This document shows positions 1 through 5,902 of a DNA stretch of 8,919 nucleotides, in pieces. Position 1 is the stretch's first letter. Every line of letters starts with the position of its first letter. This stretch comes from a bacterium (Candidatus Gribaldobacteria) CG10_big_fil_rev_8_21_14_0_10_37_21. Its GTDB lineage: Bacteria; Patescibacteriota; Minisyncoccia; Minisyncoccales; CG1-02-41-26. The notes beneath the pieces were generated by a model. The model made no database searches, had not been told where the DNA came from, and worked only from the letters and a program-made list of their open reading frames with translations. A program made the translations under genes and the position numbers. The DNA lies in the NCBI GenBank assembly GCA_002773495.1, contig PFAX01000014.1:20427-29345 (forward strand). The letters run 5' to 3'.

Positions 1-922
1 AGGATTTAAGGTTTATTGTTGCTTCAAACCATTCTTTAGTTATTTCAACACCTTCCTTAAAACCTGTTTCGGGTTGCCAACCTAAAAGCTCAAGGGCTTT
101 TGAAGTGTCAGCTTGGGTATGTTTTATATCACCAGGCCTTTTTGGGCCGTAAACCTTTTCCCCGCCAATTAAACCAGCTAAATAATTTATTGAATATGAC
201 TTATCCGAGCCAGCATTAATAACTTCACCACCCTTAACTTTTTCACTTTTACTCGCTAACAAAAAGGCCCTAACTAAGTCAGCCACAAAACAATAGCCCC
301 TAGTTTGCTCACCATCGCCGTGAATGGTTAAGGGCTTACCTTCTCTATGTTGTTTTAAGAAAACACCCAAAACCAAAGAATAGCCAGAACTTGCGTCAAC
401 TCTCGGGCCATACACATTAAACGGCCTAATAGAAACAATATTCATTTGATAAAGGGAGGAGTAAATTTGAGCAAATTTTTCGCCAACTAATTTTTGCAAA
501 CCATAAGGGCTGACCGGGTTTGGCAGCATCTCTTCTTTCAGGGGCAATTTATCTTGGTTGCCATAAACCGAAGAAGAAGAGGTGCTGATCACTCTTTTAA
601 CCTTGGCCATTCTAGAGGCCTCAAAAACATTGATTGTGCCCATGATATTAACCTTGGAAGTTAAAATCGGGTTTTCCACTGAAACCAAAACCCGCGGCAC
701 GGCCGCTAAATGAAAAACAAAATCAACCCCTTCAAAGTGGGGCTTAATTGCCTCTAGGTCACAAATGTCAGCTACAACAAGCTTGGCTTTTTCGTTAATA
801 TTCTCTTTTTTGCCTGTTGAGAGATTATCAATAATGACTACCTCGTTACCTTCTTCGATTAATTTATCAACTAAGTGCGAGCCGATAAAACCAGCCCCCC
901 CAGTTACAATAACTTTGTTCAT
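1..922 (-). CDS. NAD-dependent sugar-nucleotide epimerase/dehydratase (extended SDR), 3' end beyond window
   Basis: I read 307 residues from an ATG at 922 to the left edge without a stop; family members are about 305-320 aa, so only the last few residues are probably missing. The N-terminus carries the Rossmann dinucleotide-binding motif TGGAGFIGS (7-15). HLAAVPRV (71-78), the SSSSVYG strand (115-121) and the catalytic YGLQK (Tyr140, Lys144) follow in the order expected of extended short-chain dehydrogenases. RPFNVYGPR (166-174) and HGDGEQTRGYCFVADLV (201-217) are typical of the UDP-sugar 4-epimerase/decarboxylase branch; the usual Asp after QTR is Gly here. The likely role is cytoplasmic interconversion of a UDP-sugar for surface polysaccharide. 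The exact substrate cannot be read from sequence. The glycine loop is encoded across a run of seven G at 895-901, in frame. No Shine-Dalgarno site precedes the ATG. Confidence 0.9.
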   Translation of the reverse strand, partial: MNKVIVTGGAGFIGSHLVDKLIEEGNEVVIIDNLSTGKKENINEKAKLVVADICDLEAIKPHFEGVDFVFHLAAVPRVLVSVENPILTSKVNIMGTINVFEASRMAKVKRVISTSSSSVYGNQDKLPLKEEMLPNPVSPYGLQKLVGEKFAQIYSSLYQMNIVSIRPFNVYGPRVDASSGYSLVLGVFLKQHREGKPLTIHGDGEQTRGYCFVADLVRAFLLASKSEKVKGGEVINAGSDKSYSINYLAGLIGGEKVYGPKRPGDIKHTQADTSKALELLGWQPETGFKEGVEITKEWFEATINLKS

Positions 923-941
923 ATTTTTTATTTTATACTTT

Positions 942-970
942 ATAATACCCGAAAACAAACAAAAAAGCAA
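942..970 (-). promoter_or_regulatory. Putative sigma-70-type promoter of the epimerase gene
   Basis: On the minus strand TTGCTT (965-970) and TATTAT (942-947) are separated by exactly 17 nt. Transcription would begin near 935, leaving a leader of only about a dozen AT-rich bases before the ATG at 922. No ribosome-binding site is visible in that leader, so translation may be close to leaderless. The assignment rests on pattern matching only. Confidence 0.45.
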
Positions 971-980
971 TAAAAAAATA

Positions 981-1134
981 GGAAGGAGCTAAGCTCCTTC
1001 CGAAAGGAAACGGGTTCCTTTTACATTCAAACAAACTAAACTACCAAAAACTTGGTAGTTTAAAGCAAGAAAAAAGCTCGGCTTTTTTCTTTCTTTGACT
1101 CTTAAAAATAATGCGGTCGCATTATTTTTAAGAG
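981..1134. repeat. Cluster of five consecutive inverted repeats (hairpin array)
   Basis: Five independent stem-loops follow each other. (1) 981-1001, a 10-bp stem GGAAGGAGCT with a 1-nt centre. (2) 1003-1021, a 7-bp stem AAAGGAA with loop ACGGG. (3) 1037-1062, an 11-bp stem TAAACTACCAA with loop AAAC. (4) 1067-1091, an 11-bp stem AAGAAAAAAGC with loop TCG. (5) 1099-1134, a 17-bp stem CTCTTAAAAATAATGCG around a 2-nt centre. The five stems do not share a sequence, so this is not a direct-repeat array. Nothing coding is visible here. Possible roles are transcription termination, a structured RNA, or a hot spot for small palindromic insertions. Confidence 0.75.
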
Positions 1135-1145
1135 AAAAAAAGTGA

Positions 1146-1265
1146 GGGATTCTTCGCTCCGTTCAGAATGACACACACTTACGGTTGTCATCCTGAGGTA
1201 GTTTACCCCGTTAGAGGCAGAGCATCTAACGGGGCAGGCGAAGGATCTGCCTTACGAAGAATCTT
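1146..1265. repeat. Composite dispersed repeat of the TGTCATyCTGAG...GAAGrATCT type, two copies in opposite orientation
   Basis: The left copy (about 1146-1172) reads GATTCTTCGCTCCGTTCAGA then ATGACA, the reverse-oriented form. The right copy starts TGTCATCCTGAGG at 1187 and ends GCGAAGGATCTGCC near 1251. Between its halves sits a perfect 10-bp stem, CCCCGTTAGA (1206-1215) with TCTAACGGGG (1225-1234), loop of 9. The outer ends GATTCTTCG (1148-1156) and CGAAGAATC (1255-1263) are also exact inverse complements, so the whole block could fold as a cruciform. From memory, repeats with this core occur between genes in many unrelated bacteria. A related copy lies at 2261-2350. Confidence 0.7.
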
Positions 1266-1277
1266 ATTAGATAAAAT

Positions 1278-1314
1278 AAAAAACCTGGTTAAGTTAAAAT
1301 TAACCAGGTTTTTT
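1278..1314 (-). terminator. Intrinsic terminator (potentially bidirectional) after the secreted-protein gene
   Basis: A perfect 15-bp stem AAAAAACCTGGTTAA (1278-1292) pairs with TTAACCAGGTTTTTT (1300-1314) around the 7-nt loop GTTAAAA. The ends give a U-tract on either strand. On the minus strand it lies about 140 nt beyond the stop codon of the gene ending at 1453. It could also shield the region from plus-strand transcription. Confidence 0.8.
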
Positions 1315-1452
1315 TCTTTTTATCTGTTAACCGATACTTGATTTTTTCAACACCTGCTTGTATTTTTTAGTTTTCTTTTCTTTCTTTAATTTCTGCTCAA
1401 TTCTATCCGATACTTGCTAAAAAATTAAATGATTGGCAAAAATAACCTAATT

Positions 1453-1911
1453 TTAGTTTTGGCAAGGGCAAGAATCACTCCCCCCTTTACCTTCAAAACC
1501 GGCCTTACCGAAACCTCGGCCATTTGCTGGCATATTTTCCATTTGCTCTAAACGAGCGTCGGCTTGGGCTTGGGTAATAACACCCTGGTTAACTAAAACC
1601 TGCAAATGTTCTTGGATGTTTTGCTTTCTTTGGGCTTGCATTTTTGCTTGCAATTCTTCAAAAGATAAGCCCTGCTCTTGGGCGATGTCTTTTATACCCA
1701 TACCTTCAGCCCAAGAGGCCTTCATTTGTTCAATTGAAACGCCAAACAACTGAGCTTTTTCGCTGAGCATAGCTGTGAAATGCTCGGCTTGTTCTTGTGG
1801 GGTGGCGTTATTAGCAAAGCCACCCATTCCCCAGCCCCCAAAAGCCAAAGCGGTCCCAGAAACAGCTAACACAGAAAGAGAAACTAAAGCTATAGTTATA
1901 ATTTTTTTCAT
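1453..1911 (-). CDS. Small secreted protein, DUF2680-like, with C-terminal Cys-Pro-Cys
   Basis: The 152-aa product starts with a clear Sec signal peptide: MKKI, a hydrophobic core ITIALVSLSVLAVS, and a likely cleavage after GTALA (residue 23). The mature part opens with a Gly-rich stretch FGGWGMGGF. A helical segment follows, LFGVSIEQMKASWAEGMGI (55-73) then KDIAQEQGLSFEELQAKMQ (74-92), and then LQVLVNQGVITQAQADARLEQM (103-124). This resembles the DUF2680-type repeat seen in many secreted proteins of unknown function in Gram-positive bacteria and candidate phyla; the assignment is from memory of the pattern. The tail is Gly-rich and ends in SCPCQN, a possible metal- or thiol-active site (Cys148, Cys150). 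Its upstream region shares a promoter-like block with the ECF sigma gene at 3216-3788, so it is a likely target of that sigma factor. The function is unknown. Confidence 0.8.
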   Translation of the reverse strand: MKKIITIALVSLSVLAVSGTALAFGGWGMGGFANNATPQEQAEHFTAMLSEKAQLFGVSIEQMKASWAEGMGIKDIAQEQGLSFEELQAKMQAQRKQNIQEHLQVLVNQGVITQAQADARLEQMENMPANGRGFGKAGFEGKGGSDSCPCQN

Positions 1912-1964
1912 TTTATTAAAGGGGTGCTTATGTCCTTTAGTCCTTTAGGTATAAACATCACACC

Positions 1965-1995
1965 CGACAATCGCGCTTTATATTCGCCAGAGCTC
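1965..1995 (-). promoter_or_regulatory. P1: promoter-like block shared with the sigma-factor gene
   Basis: Read on the minus strand this begins GAGCTCTGGCGAATATAAAG. It matches the block at 3795-3825 at 25 of 31 positions without gaps, and five of the six differences are transitions. The strictly shared core is GCGAATATAAA, with GAGCT upstream. It ends 53 nt before the ATG at 1911. GAGCT as a -35 element with a CGyrA-like -10 about 15 nt downstream would fit an ECF promoter, but I cannot assign the elements with certainty. Confidence 0.5.
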
Positions 1996-2078
1996 GGGAA
2001 GCTAATTTTAAGGAGCTGGGCTGCCTTTATGCTCCTTAAAATTACTTCTCTCGCTCTTGTCGTTGTAAGGCGAACATA
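1979..2078. repeat. Large imperfect inverted repeat upstream of the secreted-protein gene
   Basis: The centre is a perfect 14-bp stem TAATTTTAAGGAGC (2003-2016) with GCTCCTTAAAATTA (2031-2044), extended by GAAG/CTTC past one bulged base. Outside it AGAGC (1989-1993) pairs with GCTCT (2053-2057). TATATTCGCC (1979-1988) pairs at 9 of 10 positions with GGCGAACATA (2069-2078); the right arm holds about 11 extra bases. The outer arm is part of promoter block P1, so the conserved GGCGAAyAT motif occurs once per strand here. It may be an inverted duplication of the promoter region or a regulatory hairpin. Confidence 0.65.
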
Positions 2079-2084
2079 GAGTAT

Positions 2085-2255
2085 TTTGTTTAAAGGGTGA
2101 ATACTTAACGCCCCTAAATTTATTTTTTATTTTTAACGACCTTTTTATTATTCTCGCCCGTTCTCTAATTATTACACTTTGGCTTTGAAATTATTTCATC
2201 TTTTTAGCTCAAGAGCTCTGCTAAATAATGGGGATAGATACCGTCTTCCCAAAGC
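2085..2255. other. AT-rich intergenic stretch with no recognisable gene
   Basis: Between the inverted repeat and the dispersed repeats I see only low-complexity AT-rich sequence. The one short palindrome is AGCTCAAGAGCT near 2208-2219. A short plus-strand open frame starts here but runs into the dispersed repeat, and its translation looks like nothing known. Confidence 0.5.
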
Positions 2256-2260
2256 AAGGG

Positions 2261-2350
2261 ATATTCTTCGCTTTGCTCAGAATGACAGGCCGTGGCTCAG
2301 AATGACACAGCGAGAAGAGATGCTTCGGCAGGCGCCTCAGCATGGCAGAC
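2261..2350. repeat. Second cluster of the dispersed TGTCATyCTGAG-type repeat
   Basis: ATATTCTTCGCTTTGCTCAG then AATGACA (2261-2287) is a reverse-oriented copy. GGCTCAGAATGACACAG (2294-2310) repeats its distal half in tandem. A third diverged unit, GATGCTTCGGC...GCCTCAGCATGGCA (2319-2347), carries an internal stem: ATGCT/AGCAT and GGC/GCC around AGGC (2320-2343). The cluster abuts the stop codon of the membrane-protein gene at 2364, so it may also act as 3'-end structure for that transcript. Confidence 0.65.
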
Positions 2351-2363
2351 ATGGGGAATGGCT

Positions 2364-3212
2364 TTAAGAAGTAGGGGCTGAACGAAAGGTTTGTGGCTTA
2401 ACAAAGGGTTTGCCCTTAAGGTTTATCAAACCGCAGTCAGGCGCTTTAAAATTAGGGGGTAACTTTAACACCCCTAAAGCGAAGATCACCAAGCCGTCCC
2501 TTTCTCCGAAAACAGCCAGGTCTTCGCCTAAAGTAAACTCGCCTAACTTCTCGGCTATTGTTTTTAGGGTTCCTGCTTCTCTTTGGTTTATATTTTTATC
2601 GCACCTATTCTTTTCAAGTTGAAAACGAGTTTTCTCACTTAAAACAACTTCTAATTTTTCATTGGCTTGGGTTTCTAATAAAAAGCCAGTTTCTTTTTTT
2701 TCAATAATTTTGCCAAAATGAATTTGCCTGGGGCTTTCACAAGGGCAAGCCCGGTAAAAACTTCCCATCAAAGGAAGCTCTCTTTGTTGGGCTTTAAAGA
2801 AAAGGCGGGAATGAAAACCTGTTTTAGAAACAATAAAAGCGAACAAAAGCGCGAACAAAACAATCAACACTAAAGAATAAACTAAGGGTTTTCGCCAAAC
2901 AAAAGAAAACCTTTTAGCTAATGTTTCAAAAACAAACAAAAGTGCTAAGCAAAACAAAATTAAAAGCCAGGGCAAAGCGAAAAAAATTCTTTGCACTCCC
3001 CAAAAACCGAAACCCCCTAAAAGCCCAAAACCATTGGCTTTAAACCAAAAAGCAATGAAGCTCGCTAAATAAACTAACAAAAGCAAACAAAGCAAAGTGC
3101 AAGCGACAAGGCCAAGGGTTCTTAAGACAAAAAATACCTTGGGCTTCATTTTAATTTCGCCTTTTTTAATTTTATTTAAAAGTTTTTCTTTAAAAAAATA
3201 ATTGTTTTTCAT
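2364..3212 (-). CDS. Three-pass membrane protein, probable anti-sigma partner of the adjacent ECF sigma factor
   Basis: The 282-aa product has a short basic N-terminal segment containing LLNKIKKGEIKMKPK (11-25), then membrane segments at roughly 27-57, 75-98 and 109-130. Basic loops place the N-terminus inside and the C-terminal 150 residues outside. The outer part carries ACPC (155-158) and a beta-rich stretch, GKIIEKKETGFLLETQ (167-182) and following, that recalls OB-like DUF5666 domains. The gene starts 3 nt after the sigma factor's stop, implying translational coupling, and no Shine-Dalgarno site is visible. A membrane protein directly behind an ECF sigma gene is typically its anti-sigma factor; that role is inferred from position and topology. 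I recognise the KIKKGEIKMKP-type N-terminus as recurrent next to sigma genes in candidate-phyla genomes, from memory only. An alternative start at Met22 would lose that conserved segment. Confidence 0.75.
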   Translation of the reverse strand: MKNNYFFKEKLLNKIKKGEIKMKPKVFFVLRTLGLVACTLLCLLLLVYLASFIAFWFKANGFGLLGGFGFWGVQRIFFALPWLLILFCLALLFVFETLAKRFSFVWRKPLVYSLVLIVLFALLFAFIVSKTGFHSRLFFKAQQRELPLMGSFYRACPCESPRQIHFGKIIEKKETGFLLETQANEKLEVVLSEKTRFQLEKNRCDKNINQREAGTLKTIAEKLGEFTLGEDLAVFGERDGLVIFALGVLKLPPNFKAPDCGLINLKGKPFVKPQTFRSAPTS

Positions 3213-3215
3213 AAT

Positions 3216-3788
3216 TTATAAAATAGGGTAAAGTTGTTTGACCTTTTCTTTCGCCCTTTTCAAACGAACCCCGACTGTTGAAATAGGTTGGCGGGTAACT
3301 TCAGCTATGGCTTTGTAATCTAAGCCCTCAAAATAATATAAAATCAAAATTTCTCTTTGCAAGGGCTTAAGTTTTTTTAAACACTTTTCGATCTTAATTT
3401 TTTGTTTTTGAAAATCAAACTCTTTTTCTCTAAGCTCGCGCTCATTGCTCTCTTTGTGAAAAGCAGGCAAAAAAGAGTCAAATTCAAACAAGGGCAGGGG
3501 TAAAAACTTCTTTTTCTTTAGCTCATTGACTAACTCGTTGTGGGCAATGCGATAAATCCAGGGCGAAAATTTTCTTTTACTGTCAAAGCTATTGATGTTT
3601 TTATAAACCTTAATAAAAATATTTTGCAAAACATCGCTGATATCTTCTTCTTGAGACAAAAATTTTTTAGCGTATCTTTGCAACTTTTCTTCGTATCTTT
3701 GAACTAATAAGCCAAAAAGGTCAATCTGGCCTGATTGAACTTTACTGGCTATTTGTTCGTCAGTGATTATTTGCTTTAACATACACAC
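3216..3788 (-). CDS. RNA polymerase sigma factor, ECF (sigma-70 group 4) family
   Basis: The 190-aa protein has the two-domain ECF layout. Sigma region 2 covers about 22-92, with DISDVLQNIFIKVYKNI (49-65) and FSPWIYRIAHNELVNEL (74-90) as the core-binding and -10-recognition helices. A charged linker (about 93-130) follows. Region 4 covers 131-186, with LKPLQREILILYYFEGLDY (140-158) and the recognition helix-turn-helix KAIAEVTRQPISTVGVRLKR (159-178). It would direct RNA polymerase to a small regulon, held in check by the membrane protein encoded 3 nt downstream. The longest reading starts at GTG (3788). An ATG two codons later (3782) gives MLKQIITDEQ and is equally possible; neither has a Shine-Dalgarno site. 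A block shared with the secreted-protein gene's upstream region lies only 6-12 nt before the start, suggesting a near-leaderless, autoregulated mRNA. Confidence 0.92.
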   Translation of the reverse strand: MCMLKQIITDEQIASKVQSGQIDLFGLLVQRYEEKLQRYAKKFLSQEEDISDVLQNIFIKVYKNINSFDSKRKFSPWIYRIAHNELVNELKKKKFLPLPLFEFDSFLPAFHKESNERELREKEFDFQKQKIKIEKCLKKLKPLQREILILYYFEGLDYKAIAEVTRQPISTVGVRLKRAKEKVKQLYPIL

Positions 3789-3794
3789 ATCATA

Positions 3795-3825
3795 CCATAA
3801 TTACGTTTTATATTCGCTAAAGCTC
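3795..3825 (-). promoter_or_regulatory. P2: promoter-like block upstream of the sigma-factor gene, shared with P1
   Basis: On the minus strand this begins GAGCTTTAGCGAATATAAAA and continues CGTAATTATGG. It is 25/31 identical to block P1 at 1965-1995, and a shared TGATGT follows both blocks with a 2-nt length difference. Such conservation between otherwise unrelated upstream regions suggests recognition by the same factor. The encoded ECF sigma is the obvious candidate. Confidence 0.5.
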
Positions 3826-3961
3826 AGTAAATTAAATTTATGTTGTTGGGCAAATGTTTTGCCAATTAAAAAAATCTTTTGAAATAAACCTTTGAGCATA
3901 TCATTTATTTTACTTACTACACCTTACTTTAATTTTTATTTCAAAAATAAGAAACTAAAAA

Positions 3962-3996
3962 AGGGCAACTCAAAAAAAAACGGGGGGGTCTGCCCT
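3962..3996 (-). terminator. Possible terminator downstream of the helicase gene
   Basis: On the minus strand AGGGCA (3991-3996) pairs with TGCCCT (3962-3967) and is followed by a T-run. The loop is long and contains C7 and T9 homopolymers. A second short stem, GTGCC/GGCAC, lies at about 4018-4034. The pairing is short for its loop, so the call is weak. The rest of 3826-4059 is AT-rich with no gene visible. Confidence 0.35.
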
Positions 3997-4059
3997 CCAA
4001 ATTACGCCCTTGAGCTCGTGCCTTGACAGGGCACAATTTTGAAGTACAACGTAAATAGC

Positions 4060-5748
4060 TTAAAAAGCTAAAAGCAGGCGGATCAGACGCAGATCGTTGT
4101 AGGTATACTTGCCTTGAAAATGCTCAAAAACTAGTTGAAGCTTATCGGTTTCTAAATCTTCAAAAACTTCTAAAATATCTTTGGCATTTAAAAGCAATCC
4201 AGGGTCTAAAAGTGCTTCGACTTGTTTTTGGTCAAAGTGACCTTTCATAACCAACTCCTCTAAATGAGAAATAATCGTTCCTAAAACCAAACCACGCTCT
4301 TGAGCGATTCTCTCTAAGAGTTTGCCCTCTTTAATTAAAGCTAAAGTTTGCTCAAAGGTGGAAAGTTTTAACTTTTTTGTAGAGATTTTCTTAGCTGGCT
4401 TTTTACCCATCTTTTTAGGTAAACTTGCCCCGCCACAAAGCTTTAAAAAGTTAGCTTGTTTCTGTTGAACTTCTTCTCTGGGAGTTTTTTCAAAAGCTAT
4501 TTGGGCTACTTGCGACAAAGAGCGAAAAACTTCGTCTTGCTCTCGCATTTGGGGGTGGGTTAAAAAGGCCTTTTCATTATAGCCCAATAAATAAAGGCCA
4601 GTTAAACGCCTAACCCGAGATAAAGCGACATACCCTTGGCCATATTCAAAAGTTCTACTTAAATCAATCACTGCTGTGTCTAAACTCATGCCTTGGCTTT
4701 TATGAATTGTAATCGCCCATGCCAAACGTAAGGGTAATTGGGAAATAATTGCTTTTGTTTTACCCCCTTCTTCAATCGCCCATTCCATGGGTTTGGCTTC
4801 AATTTCCTCGCCTTTTAATGTTTCAATTAGGGGGTAATTATTTTCTTTGTTAAAACCAATAACCTTGCCCAGGGTGCCATTAACAAAACCCTCTTTTAAA
4901 TTATTTTTGGTAAACATCACAATCGCCCCTTCTTTTAACTCTAAAACATCAGGCGACAAACAACCCCTTTTGAGGGCTTCCACAAAATTCTTTTGGCCCC
5001 GTGAGAACATAAAAAAACTCTCGGCTTTACCCGAAAGTTTAGCTAACTCTTTTTTATTTAAAACATCAACATCAAAATTATGCGAAAAAATTTGAGTGAT
5101 GTTGCTGGGGGTTTCTTCTTGTTTAATTAAACGAGTTTTAATGTTTTGCAAATGCTCAAAGCCAAAACTATTTACTCTGATCGCTGAAAGCATAGTTAAA
5201 AAAACTGAATCGTCTTGCCTGTATTGCTCGGTTAAATAACAAACTGTAAACTTAGCTTTGCCCCACGAATCAGCTTTAAAGGCAAACTGGGCTGGCTCCC
5301 CTCCTCCTTTGCTTATCGGGGGCAGTTGAAAAAAGTCCCCAGACACAATAACTTGCAAGCCACCAAACGGCGCTGCTGTTTGGCGAACCTCTCGACAAAT
5401 CAGGTCAACTAAATCAAAGGTCTTGGCTTCTAACATAGAAATTTCGTCAATTATTAAAACATTCGCTTTCTTGAGGCGCTTGGTAATATAAGAGGCCTTG
5501 GTTATTTTTTCTAAATCAGCTCGAGTTAATTTATCTTTAATGCCAATGCCACAAAAAGAATGGATCGTTAAGCCATTTAAATGAGTGGCCGCTATGCCAG
5601 TTGAAGCGGTAACAGCTGGCTCTATGCCAAAATCTCTTAAATACTGAATGTATTGATTAACCGTATAGGTTTTGCCTGACCCTGGCTCGCCAGTTAAAAA
5701 AACATTTACCCCTGTTTTTAGTATTTCTAACGTTTCTTCTTGTTTCAT
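4060..5748 (-). CDS. PIF1-like superfamily 1B DNA helicase with C-terminal HTH (HTH_40-like)
   Basis: The 562-aa protein carries SF1 helicase motifs in order: Walker A GEPGSGKT (20-27), motif Ia TASTGIAATHL (48-58), Walker B LIIDEISML (98-106), motif III VSGDFFQLPP (135-144), TEQYRQ (173-178), motif V AITIHKSQGMSLD (345-357) and motif VI YVALSRVR (373-380). These match the PIF1/RecD-like branch, ATP-dependent 5'-3' helicases that act on forked DNA and G-quadruplexes or in recombination. A Lys-rich linker (445-461) leads to a helical region with FEQTLALIKEGKLLERIAQE (465-484) and TIISHLEELVMKG (491-503). That region resembles the HTH_40 domain found at the C-termini of RecQ- and PIF1-type helicases. 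The start at 5748 follows AGATAGG about 6 nt upstream, one of the few SD-like sites in the window. It appears to be a single-gene unit. Confidence 0.92.
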   Translation of the reverse strand: MKQEETLEILKTGVNVFLTGEPGSGKTYTVNQYIQYLRDFGIEPAVTASTGIAATHLNGLTIHSFCGIGIKDKLTRADLEKITKASYITKRLKKANVLIIDEISMLEAKTFDLVDLICREVRQTAAPFGGLQVIVSGDFFQLPPISKGGGEPAQFAFKADSWGKAKFTVCYLTEQYRQDDSVFLTMLSAIRVNSFGFEHLQNIKTRLIKQEETPSNITQIFSHNFDVDVLNKKELAKLSGKAESFFMFSRGQKNFVEALKRGCLSPDVLELKEGAIVMFTKNNLKEGFVNGTLGKVIGFNKENNYPLIETLKGEEIEAKPMEWAIEEGGKTKAIISQLPLRLAWAITIHKSQGMSLDTAVIDLSRTFEYGQGYVALSRVRRLTGLYLLGYNEKAFLTHPQMREQDEVFRSLSQVAQIAFEKTPREEVQQKQANFLKLCGGASLPKKMGKKPAKKISTKKLKLSTFEQTLALIKEGKLLERIAQERGLVLGTIISHLEELVMKGHFDQKQVEALLDPGLLLNAKDILEVFEDLETDKLQLVFEHFQGKYTYNDLRLIRLLLAF

Positions 5749-5837
5749 ATATACCTATCTTACCCCCTAAAAGCTTAAACTACAACCTCTAAAAATAAAA
5801 AACCGAAAAACAATGAAAAACTTGACTTAATTTGATC

Positions 5838-5873
5838 TACCATAAACTTTGACGATCGTCAAAGTTTATGGTA
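5838..5873. repeat. Perfect 36-bp palindrome between murI and the helicase gene
   Basis: TACCATAAACTTTGACGA (5838-5855) is followed directly by its exact inverse complement (5856-5873), with no spacer. It lies 30 nt beyond the murI stop and 89 nt before the helicase start. There is no U-tract on either side, so a classical terminator is unlikely. It could be an operator for a dimeric regulator, a processed mRNA hairpin or a recombinase site. A small separate stem TTAAACT/AGTTTAA at about 5890-5907 overlaps the murI stop. Confidence 0.85.
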
Positions 5874-5902
5874 ACTTTAGCAAATAACTTAAACTGAATA
5901 GT

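Noticed and set aside
765..992. Plus-strand open frame opposite the epimerase 5' end
   Set aside because: It is the antisense of the conserved Rossmann region, and its C-terminus falls in A-rich intergenic DNA.
981..1134. CRISPR array
   Set aside because: The units are different palindromes, not copies of one direct repeat with spacers, and no cas genes are present.
2179..2367. Plus-strand open frame of 62 codons
   Set aside because: Most of it is the dispersed repeat, the translation has no protein-like character, and it ends at the 3' end of the oppositely oriented membrane-protein gene.
2410..2622. Plus-strand open frame within the membrane-protein gene
   Set aside because: Antisense shadow of a better supported gene, with no recognisable motif.
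4847..5095. Plus-strand open frame within the helicase gene
   Set aside because: Antisense shadow of the central helicase domain.
5838..5873. Rho-independent terminator for murI
   Set aside because: The palindrome has no loop spacer and no U-tract on either strand, so I list it as an unexplained palindrome.
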